Of a stretch of DNA of 53,116 nt, positions 1-7,473 are shown piece by piece. Each line of letters starts with the position of its first letter. Position 1 is the first letter of the stretch. This stretch comes from Tenericutes bacterium HGW-Tenericutes-2 (lineage in GTDB: Bacteria; Bacillota_I; Bacilli_A; Acholeplasmatales; Acholeplasmataceae), in the NCBI GenBank assembly GCA_002839095.1, contig PGXL01000009.1, positions 66,444-119,559 of the forward strand, given 5' to 3'. The position numbers and the translations under genes were made by a program. The notes beneath the pieces are model-generated. The model was not told where the DNA came from. It saw only the letters and a program-made list of their open reading frames with translations, and did no database searches.

Positions 1-70
1 CAAGCAATACTTGAGCATGTTTTTAAATGAACTCAAGTAATAATTGATAGGCTTTTTATTTATGAAAACA

Positions 71-76
71 TATAAT
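71..76 (+). promoter_or_regulatory. -10 box for the XRE regulator gene
   Basis: A perfect TATAAT lies about 30 bases before the chosen ATG at 107. No convincing -35 hexamer sits 16-18 bases upstream. Its position makes the more upstream in-frame ATG codons at 44 and 62 unlikely starts, because they would precede the transcript start. Confidence 0.45.
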
Positions 77-106
77 GAAGCTATCAAACCAGAAAGGGTG
101 ATCTAT

Positions 107-1072
107 ATGTTTGATATGAGAGAAATCGGAAGAAAGATTTCAAAATTGAGAAGAGACAAAAACATGACACAGCTTGAGCTAGCTGATCTATTAGGTATTA
201 GCTATCAAGCAGTAAGTAATTGGGAGCGTGGAGATTCCATGCCAGATATTTCAAAGCTATCAGAGCTTTCAACAATTTTTGAAATAACTATTGATGAATT
301 ATTAGGTAACCAAAAGGAATCTAAAGCAGTCCAAGAAGTCATTGATACAAATAAGATTCATATCAGTGATCATGATAAGGAAACGATTGAATCAGTGATT
401 CCAATGATGAAGCCTAAGCAAATCGATGAATCCATGAAGGATGAAAAGGATTTATCCTTTGAAATGCTACTTGCGCTCGCGCCATTTCTTGATGAAGAAA
501 AAATAGATGAGATTGCACTTGAAGCATTTGATAGCGGAGCTAGTAAGCATCTACAAGAGCTTGCCCCATTTATGTCTGAGGAAGCTTTATCTAAATTAGT
601 ATTACAGGCATTAGATTCGGACGAAGAATTGGATCGTTCCTGGTATTTAGGACTTATCCCATTTCTAGATGAGGATGCTGTGGATTCATTGGGGTCAAAA
701 ATGTATCAAAAATTTGGGTATTCCGAGTTAAGAGGATTAGCACCATTTATGTCTGAGGATGCATTATCTAAGCTTGTTACCAATGCCTTAGAATCGAATA
801 AGGAAATTGATCACCATTTAATTCAAGAGCTACTACCATTTCTTGATGAAGACTTAATCAATCAACTCGCATTACGCTTGTATAATGAAAGTGGAGTTGA
901 ATCAATGGTTGAGTTTGCTCCATTCATGAGTGAAGAAACAGTTGAAAAAATAGTGGATGAAGAAGTATCTAAGGGAAACTTTCAAAAAATTATGAGCTTA
1001 CTTCCCTTTACGGGACAAGGACTCTCAGAGTCTATTTTAAAAAATGTAAGAAAATCATTTAAAAAGGATTGA
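107..1072 (+). CDS. XRE-family HTH regulator with C-terminal PF(L/M)(D/S)E helical repeats
   Basis: Residues 5-67 form a Cro/C1-type helix-turn-helix (MTQLELADLLGISYQAVSNW is the recognition region), so this is probably a cytoplasmic DNA-binding regulator. The C-terminal two thirds is a repeat array: a proline-phenylalanine core (APFLDE, APFMSE, IPFLDE, APFMSE, LPFLDE, APFMSE, LPFTGQ) recurs with P at residues 126, 154, 185, 213, 244, 272 and 300, with a degenerate copy at 99. Spacing alternates 28 and 31 residues; the units look like short amphipathic helix pairs, possibly a protein-binding solenoid. I chose ATG 107 because AGAAAGGGTG lies six bases upstream; an in-frame ATG at 44 has no ribosome site. 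A terminator follows directly, so it is monocistronic. Target and ligand are unknown. Confidence 0.85.
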   Translation: MFDMREIGRKISKLRRDKNMTQLELADLLGISYQAVSNWERGDSMPDISKLSELSTIFEITIDELLGNQKESKAVQEVIDTNKIHISDHDKETIESVIPMMKPKQIDESMKDEKDLSFEMLLALAPFLDEEKIDEIALEAFDSGASKHLQELAPFMSEEALSKLVLQALDSDEELDRSWYLGLIPFLDEDAVDSLGSKMYQKFGYSELRGLAPFMSEDALSKLVTNALESNKEIDHHLIQELLPFLDEDLINQLALRLYNESGVESMVEFAPFMSEETVEKIVDEEVSKGNFQKIMSLLPFTGQGLSESILKNVRKSFKKD

Positions 1073-1077
1073 TATTT

Positions 1078-1107
1078 AGTGGTTGCGCATCTGCAACCAC
1101 TTTTTTT
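1078..1107 (+). terminator. Rho-independent terminator of the XRE regulator gene
   Basis: A perfect 9-bp stem (AGTGGTTGC / GCAACCACT) with a 6-base loop is followed by seven T residues. It begins five bases after the TGA stop. Confidence 0.9.
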
Positions 1108-1175
1108 ATCATCATCAACTCTAAAAAAGCGACTTCATCATATAATAGTAATGTATATTCATTTAGAGGTGTCAG

Positions 1176-1883
1176 ATGGGAACATTAATTAATGTTGGTG
1201 CAATCATTGTTGCAAGCTTATTAGGTATCGTCTTAAAAAAAGGTTTACCAGAAAAAATACAAAAGAGCGTCATGCTAGTTTTAGGACTTGGATTAACTGC
1301 ACTTTCATTAGGTTGGTTCTTAAAAGACTTTCTAGTAATCAATGAAAATGGTATTAGCACACATAGTGATTTATTAATTATTCTATCCTTAGTCATTGGT
1401 GTTTTAATTGGAGAATGGATTGATATTGACTTAAGACTTAATCGTTGGGCTGAAAATGTTGAGAAGAAGTATAATTTACCCCCACTTGCTAAGGGTTTTA
1501 TTGCAGCTACTATTATATTTTGCGTTGGAGCAATGGCTATTGTTGGTTCCATTCAAGATGGCTTAAATGGCGATATCACTATTTTAGTCATTAAAAGTGC
1601 ATTAGACTTTATCACAGCGATGATTTTAGCATCAATTCTAGGCATTGGAGTCATCTTTTCTGCAGTAAGCGTGCTTTTATACCAAGGAGCAATCACATTG
1701 CTTGCTGCAAGTGCTTCTAGTTTTTTAACTACAGACATGATACAAGCTGTTTCAATGGTTGGTAATATCTTATTAATCGCAATCGGAATTAATTTTATGG
1801 AGCTTAGAAAAATAAAAGTAGCAAACATGCTACCTGCAATCTTTATACCAATTATCTATTATTTAATCATTTCACTATTCTAA
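1176..1883 (+). CDS. DUF554 family integral membrane protein (YdfK/YqgA-like)
   Basis: A 235-residue protein made almost wholly of hydrophobic segments, starting MGTLINVGAI, with the family's GxxLxxGLPEKIQKSVM region near residues 22-33 and a GAMAIVGSIQDGL motif near 112-124. Length and motifs fit DUF554, a conserved inner-membrane family of unknown function; a transport role is only a guess. AGAGGTG lies five bases before the ATG and a TATAAT at 1141-1146 could be its -10 box. The next gene starts nine bases after the stop with its own strong ribosome site, so this, the DUF1801 gene and the methyltransferase probably form one operon ending at the terminator at 2927. Confidence 0.85.
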   Translation: MGTLINVGAIIVASLLGIVLKKGLPEKIQKSVMLVLGLGLTALSLGWFLKDFLVINENGISTHSDLLIILSLVIGVLIGEWIDIDLRLNRWAENVEKKYNLPPLAKGFIAATIIFCVGAMAIVGSIQDGLNGDITILVIKSALDFITAMILASILGIGVIFSAVSVLLYQGAITLLAASASSFLTTDMIQAVSMVGNILLIAIGINFMELRKIKVANMLPAIFIPIIYYLIISLF

Positions 1884-1892
1884 GGAGGACAT

Positions 1893-2297
1893 ATGGCTGA
1901 ATTAAAAACGAAACCTACAGAACTCAGTGTTGACGCATACTTAAATACACTCGATGAGCAAAAAAGAAATGATTCGAAATTATTAATTGATTTAATGGAA
2001 AAAAGTACCGGTGAAAAGCCAGTGATGTGGGGTACATCTATTGTTGGATTTGGCAATAAGAAGTATAAATATGAGTCGGGTAGAGTAATAGATTATTTTC
2101 TAATCGGATTTTCAGCTCGTAAAAAAGCAATCACACTCTATTTATCCATTCAAATCAACAGTGAAGATTTTCCATTATTAGGCAAGCACGAAAAGGGTGT
2201 TGGTTGTCTTTATATTAAAAAGCTTGAAGACATCAAATTAGAGGTACTCGCTGAAATCATTCAAAAATCAGTAGAAGCATCTAAAAAGCTATCATGA
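1893..2297 (+). CDS. DUF1801 domain protein
   Basis: A 134-residue soluble protein matching the DUF1801 (YdhG-like) pattern: an N-terminal helix with SVDAYLNTLDEQKR, a central MWGTSIVGFG segment and a late YIKKLEDIKLEVLAEII helix. The fold is small alpha/beta and the biochemical role is not established; relatives are sometimes annotated as putative iron chaperones (YdhG/Fra-like), which the sequence alone cannot confirm. A strong TAAGGAGGA sits at the start. The 3' end overlaps the next gene by four bases (ATGA), indicating translational coupling. Confidence 0.8.
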   Translation: MAELKTKPTELSVDAYLNTLDEQKRNDSKLLIDLMEKSTGEKPVMWGTSIVGFGNKKYKYESGRVIDYFLIGFSARKKAITLYLSIQINSEDFPLLGKHEKGVGCLYIKKLEDIKLEVLAEIIQKSVEASKKLS

Positions 2298-2938
2298 AAT
2301 GCTTAATCTGTGGAAATGATACAATTTCCTACCCGCATCCGAAATTTGATATGCTTTTTCATGAGTGTGAACATTGCCAGTTCATCTTCAAGGATGAAAA
2401 AAATTATCCATCCGAAGATCTCGAATTTAAAAAATATGAAGAGCATCAAAATGACGACCAAAACCTTGGTTACGTCAACTTTCTAACCAATTTTATTGAC
2501 TCAGCAGTCATACCCTATATAAAAAAAGGAAAGGCACTTGATTTTGGTAGTGGACCAAATCCTGTGCTTGCTAAAATATTAGAAAATGATTATTTTTTCG
2601 AAGTTGATATTTATGATTATTTTTATGCACCAGATAAAATTTATGAATCAAAAACATATGATTTAATCACATCAACAGAAGTTGTAGAACACTTAAGAAA
2701 TCCCCTTCAGGCATTCAGACTATTCTATAATCATTTAAATCCAAACGGGATTCTCAGTATTTTAACCCTTTTTCATCCAAATGATAGGGAAGAACTGTTT
2801 AAGTGGCACTATATAAGAGATGTAACGCATGTATGCTTCTTTACACCAGTAACCATGAAAAAAATCGCAGAATTATGTGAATTTGAATTAATATCTACAA
2901 ATCATTATCGATATACAGTTTTTAAGAAGACAATTTGA
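2294..2938 (+). CDS. Class I SAM-dependent methyltransferase with N-terminal zinc ribbon
   Basis: 214 residues. The N-terminus carries CLICGN near residue 3 and CEHCQF near 26, a CxxC-CxxC zinc ribbon. A Rossmann-type methyltransferase core follows: ALDFGSGPNP (motif I, about residues 82-91), an acidic strand DIYDYF, and TSTEVVEHLRNP (motif IV/post-I). HVCFFTP resembles the late region of the Methyltransf_23 family. It probably methylates a small molecule or another acceptor in the cytoplasm; the substrate cannot be read from the sequence. It overlaps the upstream DUF1801 gene by four bases, and its stop codon lies in the loop of the following terminator. Confidence 0.8.
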   Translation: MKCLICGNDTISYPHPKFDMLFHECEHCQFIFKDEKNYPSEDLEFKKYEEHQNDDQNLGYVNFLTNFIDSAVIPYIKKGKALDFGSGPNPVLAKILENDYFFEVDIYDYFYAPDKIYESKTYDLITSTEVVEHLRNPLQAFRLFYNHLNPNGILSILTLFHPNDREELFKWHYIRDVTHVCFFTPVTMKKIAELCEFELISTNHYRYTVFKKTI

Positions 2939-2951
2939 TTGTCTTTTTTTT
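2927..2951 (+). terminator. Rho-independent terminator overlapping the methyltransferase stop codon
   Basis: An 8-bp stem (AAGACAAT / ATTGTCTT) with a 3-base loop merges into an eight-T run. The TGA stop at 2936-2938 lies in the loop. Confidence 0.85.
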
Positions 2952-3002
2952 GTTCATTATTTTTCATGTATAATTAAAGTATGAAATATTAAGGAGGCCC
3001 TT

Positions 3003-3863
3003 ATGAGCAAAGTAGCAGTCGTAACAGGAGCAACTTCAGGTATAGGATATGCAGTTACAGAACTTTTATTAAAAGAAAAAATCAATGTAATAGCACTCGC
3101 TAGAGATGAAGATAAAGCAAATATAACCAAAGAAAAATTAAAGGAGTTTACAAAGGATGTCGAATTGGACTTCATTATAGGAGATCTTTCAGATAATGAG
3201 CAAGCAACTGAAACATCAAAAAAATTCGTAAAAATGATTCAAGATAAATATAAGGGAAAGCTTGATATTCTAATGAATATTGCAGGTCGTGTAACCACGG
3301 GTTACCACGAGAATAAAGATGGCAATGAGTTGACGTTTGCAGTCAACCATTTATCTGTATTCATCTTAACCTATTACTTAACCCCACTTCTAAAAAAATC
3401 AGACGATCCACGTGTATTAGTGGTTAGCTCACTATCACATTATCGAGCGTCAATTAATTGGAATAATATTCAAAATAAAAAAATGTATAACATTCTAAAG
3501 GCATATAAGCGATCTAAATTATATAATGTCTTCTTTGTTAAGGAATATGCAAGAAGATTTGCCTCAATTCCAATATTTGCTATTGATCCAGGCTTAGTTA
3601 GAACAAACATTGGTGCGAAAAATACTTCAGGACTTGCAAGAATAGCATGGAAGCTTCGAAGTAGTACAGGAACAGATATTTATTACCCTGCACGTTTTAT
3701 GATTGATGTCTCAACAAAGGAAGCATATAAAACCTTATCAGGGAATTATATTAAAAAAGGAAAACCAGTCAAATCTAACCCGATTACCTACAATGCAGAT
3801 CATGGTAGAAGACTCTGGGAATATACTGAAGAATTAACACATATTTCATTGAATAATCAATAA
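3003..3863 (+). CDS. Short-chain dehydrogenase/reductase (SDR), retinol-dehydrogenase-like
   Basis: An NAD(P)-dependent oxidoreductase of the classical SDR fold, 286 residues. The cofactor motif TGATSGIG is at residues 8-15, NIAG near 93-96, the catalytic serine in VVSSLSHY near 140, and the catalytic YxxxK pair at Y168/K172. The pattern (NHLSVFILTYYLTP, then AIDPGLVRTNIG) is typical of the retinol/protochlorophyllide-reductase-like SDR subgroup; the physiological substrate is unknown. TTAAGGAGG lies before the ATG and a TATAAT is at 2969-2974, after the upstream terminator. It appears monocistronic. Confidence 0.88.
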   Translation: MSKVAVVTGATSGIGYAVTELLLKEKINVIALARDEDKANITKEKLKEFTKDVELDFIIGDLSDNEQATETSKKFVKMIQDKYKGKLDILMNIAGRVTTGYHENKDGNELTFAVNHLSVFILTYYLTPLLKKSDDPRVLVVSSLSHYRASINWNNIQNKKMYNILKAYKRSKLYNVFFVKEYARRFASIPIFAIDPGLVRTNIGAKNTSGLARIAWKLRSSTGTDIYYPARFMIDVSTKEAYKTLSGNYIKKGKPVKSNPITYNADHGRRLWEYTEELTHISLNNQ

Positions 3864-3891
3864 ACATTTACATCTTTTTTTGATATCTTTT

Positions 3892-3900
3892 TGGTATAAT
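3892..3900 (+). promoter_or_regulatory. Extended -10 promoter of the U32 peptidase gene
   Basis: TGGTATAAT fits the extended -10 consensus TGnTATAAT exactly and lies about 30 bases before the TTG start at 3931. No good -35 hexamer is visible, which extended -10 promoters tolerate. Confidence 0.6.
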
Positions 3901-3930
3901 GTTAGTTGTCGAACTTGAGGTGACAACCAT

Positions 3931-6252
3931 TTGAAAAATATTGAATTATTAGCCCCATCAGGGAGTAAAGAATCACTTATTGGAGCTATAAATGCTGGAG
4001 CAAATGCTATTTACCTAGCAGGTAAACGATTTGGTGCTAGAGCATATGCAGCAAATTTTGAAGAGGATGAAATAAAAAGTCTCATACGCTACGCACATTT
4101 GCGTGGTGTTTTTGTGTATATTGCAATCAACACATTGATTTTTAACGATGAAATAGAAGATTTGTTAGCTTATACAGACTTCTTAGTCAACCAAGATGTC
4201 GATGCATTTATCGTTGCTGATTTAGGAATCATTTCACTATTAACAAAAAGATATCCTCATGTAGAAATTCACGCATCCACTCAAGTGAACACACACAATA
4301 TCCATCAGGTAAAATTTCTAAAAGAATTAGGTGTAAAAAGAATTGTTTTAGCTAGAGAAACATCCATTGATGTTATTAAACAAATCAAGAAAAATGTCGA
4401 TATTGAAATCGAAGTTTTTGTTCATGGAGCACTTTGTGTATGCTACTCAGGAAATTGCTTAATGAGCTCGATGATTGGTGGAAGATCGGGTAATCGCGGA
4501 GAATGTGCACAGCCATGTCGCCTCCCCTATAAGCTTTATAAGGGACCTCAAGCGGTTTCAGATGAATCTTATCTACTATCAACTAAAGATTTAATGACCT
4601 TAGAGTATGTCGATCAATTAATCGATGCAGGAGTTGATTCCTTTAAGATAGAAGGTAGAATGAGAAAGCCTGAATATGTGATTCAAGCAGTTTTATCCTA
4701 TAAAAAAGCAATTCAAGCCTATCAAGAGCGAAAAATTCTTCAATTGAGTAACGAGATTTTAAAGCTTAAAAAGGTGTTTAATCGAGAATATACTAAGGGT
4801 TATATATTCAATGAAAAGCCTAATGACATAAATAATGATTATCGTCCCAATCATTTAGGAGTTGAACTTGGAACAGTTATCGATTATAGAGATAATAAAG
4901 CCATTATTCAATTAATAGAAACCTTAGAAATCAATGATGGATATCGGATTATTGGTAACAAGGATTATGGCAATACAGTATCAAGAATTATCAAGGGTGA
5001 TGCTATGGTTAAAAAAGCATTTCCTAATGATATTATCAAACTGGATGTAACAGAGAAGATAGATGTTGGCTCTAAAGTGCTGAAGACGTTGGATGCTGAC
5101 TTGGAATCTAGTCTATCTATATATCTAGATGAAAATTATAAAAAAATACCCCTTAAGGGTGAGGTTTATGCATTTTCAGGTGATTATTTAAAGATTGATT
5201 TAAGCGATTCGAATTATTCTGTTTCACTTACATCTGAGAAAAGGTTAGAAAAAGCATCAAATGTTGCAGTATCAAAGGATCAAATAATAGATCAGATATC
5301 TAAGCTTGGAAACACCCCATTCTATTTTGAGGAGCTAATCGTAGATACAGATAATATCTCCTTTATCCCAATTAAAACTATGAATGAGCTAAGAAGACAA
5401 GCAATCGATGAAATAAAATTGCTTCGTGAAATGAATCGAAGAGAACATCAAATCATTTTAGCACAAGAAAAAGCTAAAGAAAGTCAGCCTAATCCATTCG
5501 ATTTGGTTGTAAAGGTTACAACAAAAGACCAATATGATGAAGTTATCAAACAAGGAATTGAAACCATTTATTATGAGGATATTTTAGATATTAAAAATAA
5601 GAATGAGCATATCATTAAGGTTAAAAAGAGAATTCAGCAGCATGGAAGTAACCTCATTATTGAGCCATCAGTCATCCATGAAGTGGGTAGCTTAATGGAA
5701 AACCCCAATCATTATCCTTTAATTACTGGTGAGTTTTTTAACGTAACTAATATTTACTCTGCAAATCTACTTTTTCAACATCATGCAAAAAGAGTGACAT
5801 TATCTCCTGAACTATCTAAATCAAGACTCAATGAATTTGTTGATCTATTTAAAAAGCAGTTTAATTATCATCCCAATTTAGAGCTTGTAGTTTATGGCAG
5901 AGTAGATTTAATGATTTCAAAATATTGCCCAATTGCTAAGACCTTTAAAACTAAGCAAGACTGTCATTTATGTGAAATCAATCAGTACTACCTTGAGGAT
6001 CGAATGAAGTCTAAATTCCCATTAATTAATGATGGAAATTGCAATATAAGAATACTCAATCATAAACCACTGAATCTACTAGAATACGTTTTAGAAATTA
6101 AACAATCTGGTGTTGAAAAGATTAGAATCGATTTTACAACAGAACGAAAAGAAGAAGTTAAAGAAATCATTCAAAGCTTTAAAAAAGCAATGCTTGGCGA
6201 ATATATTAAACCAAATCCAAAAATGATGACTTACGGAAGATTTTTGAATTAA
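3931..6252 (+). CDS. U32 family peptidase / RlhA-like RNA hydroxylation protein
   Basis: 773 residues. The U32 core begins ELLAPSGSKESLIGAINAGANAIY, and the family signature spans about residues 165-200, including CVCYSGNCLMSSMIGGRSGN and ECAQPCR, cysteines that bind an Fe-S cluster in family members. A DUF3656/collagenase-like middle and a C-terminal region with further cysteines (YCPIAK, DCHLCE near residues 668-685) follow, so this is the long RlhA-type architecture rather than the ~400-residue TrhP type. In E. coli RlhA is required for 5-hydroxycytidine formation in 23S rRNA; older annotations call the family collagenase-like protease. The start is a TTG with GAGGTGA upstream; no ATG fits the conserved N-terminus. 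It stands alone between a promoter and a bidirectional terminator. Confidence 0.88.
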   Translation: MKNIELLAPSGSKESLIGAINAGANAIYLAGKRFGARAYAANFEEDEIKSLIRYAHLRGVFVYIAINTLIFNDEIEDLLAYTDFLVNQDVDAFIVADLGIISLLTKRYPHVEIHASTQVNTHNIHQVKFLKELGVKRIVLARETSIDVIKQIKKNVDIEIEVFVHGALCVCYSGNCLMSSMIGGRSGNRGECAQPCRLPYKLYKGPQAVSDESYLLSTKDLMTLEYVDQLIDAGVDSFKIEGRMRKPEYVIQAVLSYKKAIQAYQERKILQLSNEILKLKKVFNREYTKGYIFNEKPNDINNDYRPNHLGVELGTVIDYRDNKAIIQLIETLEINDGYRIIGNKDYGNTVSRIIKGDAMVKKAFPNDIIKLDVTEKIDVGSKVLKTLDADLESSLSIYLDENYKKIPLKGEVYAFSGDYLKIDLSDSNYSVSLTSEKRLEKASNVAVSKDQIIDQISKLGNTPFYFEELIVDTDNISFIPIKTMNELRRQAIDEIKLLREMNRREHQIILAQEKAKESQPNPFDLVVKVTTKDQYDEVIKQGIETIYYEDILDIKNKNEHIIKVKKRIQQHGSNLIIEPSVIHEVGSLMENPNHYPLITGEFFNVTNIYSANLLFQHHAKRVTLSPELSKSRLNEFVDLFKKQFNYHPNLELVVYGRVDLMISKYCPIAKTFKTKQDCHLCEINQYYLEDRMKSKFPLINDGNCNIRILNHKPLNLLEYVLEIKQSGVEKIRIDFTTERKEEVKEIIQSFKKAMLGEYIKPNPKMMTYGRFLN

Positions 6253-6261
6253 TCAATGAAA

Positions 6262-6295
6262 AAAAGGAATGAATCCTATGGATCTCATTCCTTTT
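6262..6295. terminator. Bidirectional terminator between U32 and CDGSH genes
   Basis: A long hairpin: AAAAGGAATGA (6262-6272) pairs with TCATTCCTTTT (6285-6295), and inside it ATCC pairs with GGAT around a 3-base loop with one bulge. A/T runs flank both sides, so it can end both the + strand U32 gene and the minus-strand CDGSH gene, whose stop codon lies inside it. Confidence 0.8.
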
Positions 6296-6536
6296 AAAGT
6301 ATTTTGTGTGTACCATCACAATATGGTTTTGATTTTGACTTTTTACAGCCACAAAGATAATAAAATCCATCTCTTTCAACCGCAAACCCAAGTGGATTGG
6401 TTCCTGATCCGCGATGGGATCGATTATCACACATTGGTTGATAATCACTTTTTCCACAGTTACAATACATATACTTTTGAACTTCCTTTAATTCAATTCT
6501 ATATGGGCTATTTCGTGATGTCAGCTTGGTCCCCAT
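6294..6536 (-). CDS. Tandem CDGSH iron-sulfur domain protein
   Basis: 80 residues from the chosen start, with two CDGSH-type motifs: CNCGKSDYQPMCDNRSH and, about 32 residues later, CGCKKSKSKPYCDGTH. Each gives the C-X-C-X9-C-X3-H ligand set for a redox-active 2Fe-2S cluster, as in mitoNEET-related proteins. The tandem form is common in bacteria; a role in electron transfer or Fe-S/redox sensing is inferred. A longer frame reaches 6593, but a good promoter (TTGTTT-17-TATAAT, minus strand 6593-6565) lies inside that extension, so translation must begin downstream of it. ATG 6536 has GGTGA just upstream and leads into MGTKLTSRNSPYRIEL. Confidence 0.85.
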   Translation of the reverse strand: MGTKLTSRNSPYRIELKEVQKYMYCNCGKSDYQPMCDNRSHRGSGTNPLGFAVERDGFYYLCGCKKSKSKPYCDGTHKIL

Positions 6537-6564
6537 CCAAATCACCGTCCCGTTCTTTATTATC

Positions 6565-6593
6565 ATTATAGCGCTTAAATTGTTAAAAAACAA
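6565..6593 (-). promoter_or_regulatory. Sigma-A-type promoter of the CDGSH gene
   Basis: On the minus strand TTGTTT (6593-6588) and TATAAT (6570-6565) are separated by exactly 17 bases. The predicted transcript start is near 6558, which fixes the CDGSH start codon at 6536 rather than the upstream ATG codons. Confidence 0.7.
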
Positions 6594-6663
6594 TGAGCCT
6601 TTAACTATTCAATCTTTTAGTTTCTATGTTTTTCACATATAATGTTATTAGGAGATGATTCTT

Positions 6664-7455
6664 TTGAATAAAAATAGATTATTAACAAGACTAAATGAAA
6701 TTGCTAAATCCATCTCAAATAGAGAACATACAATTGCTTTATTAGGTTTGGGATCTGTTGGAGTTGAATTAGATAGACTTGATCAATATTCCGATCTTGA
6801 TTTTTTTCTAATTGTAGAAGATGAAGTGAAGGAAGGTTTTATTGAAGATTTATCCTGGCTTGAGGAAGCACATCCCTTAGCTTATGCATTTAAAAATTCA
6901 AACGATGGATATAAGATTTTATTTGAGGATGGAATTTACGGAGAATATGCGGTATTTGGTAAAAAAGAGATTGATCAAGTAACACAGGCTGAAGGAAGAA
7001 TCGTTTGGATAAATCCTAATTATAAGCTTCCAACACTGACAAAAACTAAAGGGGATATTCCTAAATTAAAGAAGGAAAACATTGAATTTAGAATCAATGA
7101 AGCTTTGACTAATATTTATGTTGGACTGCTTCGTGCCTTAAGGGGAGAAAAACTTTCCGCATATCGTTTTATTGAGACCCATGCCTTCAACAATCTACTA
7201 GGTATTATCCACCACTTTGAGAAAGAAAATCCAATTCATGAGGATTTATTTAATATTGAAAGAAGATTAGAGTTTCATTATCCTGAAATGAAAAAGCATT
7301 TGGAAACCATGCTTTCTGGATATAATCATCTGGCACAATCTGCAAAATCGATTTTATCCTATATTTCAAATATTTATGATATCAATCCAGCCTTAAAGCA
7401 TGAGATTGAAATACTCATCACTAAGCTACAAAAAGAGGAATTATCAAAAAAATAA
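6664..7455 (+). CDS. Nucleotidyltransferase-superfamily protein, unknown substrate
   Basis: 263 residues. The N-terminal third has the polymerase-beta-type nucleotidyltransferase signature: LLGLGSVGVE with the GS pair at residues 30-31, followed by YSDLDFFLIV with metal-binding D44 and D46. The C-terminal half is helical, with an ALRGEKLSAYRFIETHAFNNLL segment resembling the accessory domain of lincosamide/aminoglycoside nucleotidyltransferase-like proteins. An antibiotic substrate is possible but unsupported. TTG 6664 is preferred: TTAGGAG ends nine bases upstream, whereas the in-frame ATG at 6655 directly abuts that ribosome site. TATAAT at 6638-6643 is the likely -10. The next gene follows after about 18 bases, suggesting an operon. 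Confidence 0.75.
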   Translation: MNKNRLLTRLNEIAKSISNREHTIALLGLGSVGVELDRLDQYSDLDFFLIVEDEVKEGFIEDLSWLEEAHPLAYAFKNSNDGYKILFEDGIYGEYAVFGKKEIDQVTQAEGRIVWINPNYKLPTLTKTKGDIPKLKKENIEFRINEALTNIYVGLLRALRGEKLSAYRFIETHAFNNLLGIIHHFEKENPIHEDLFNIERRLEFHYPEMKKHLETMLSGYNHLAQSAKSILSYISNIYDINPALKHEIEILITKLQKEELSKK

Positions 7456-7473
7456 GAAAAAGAGGTTAAATTG

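Noticed and set aside
1..30. Possible 3' end of an upstream gene: an open frame from base 1 ends in TGA at 28-30, and TACTTGAG/CTCAAGTA (8-15, 32-39) can form a hairpin.
   Set aside because: Only nine codons are visible, the hairpin has a 16-base loop and no T run, and nothing allows a family call.
1172..1828. Minus-strand frames of 126 and 91 residues opposite the DUF554 gene.
   Set aside because: They lie antisense to a clear membrane-protein gene, lack ribosome sites and resemble no family; they are shadow frames.
6269..6571. Plus-strand frame of 100 residues opposite the CDGSH gene.
   Set aside because: The minus strand encodes two perfect CDGSH motifs with a promoter and ribosome site; the plus frame is its mirror.
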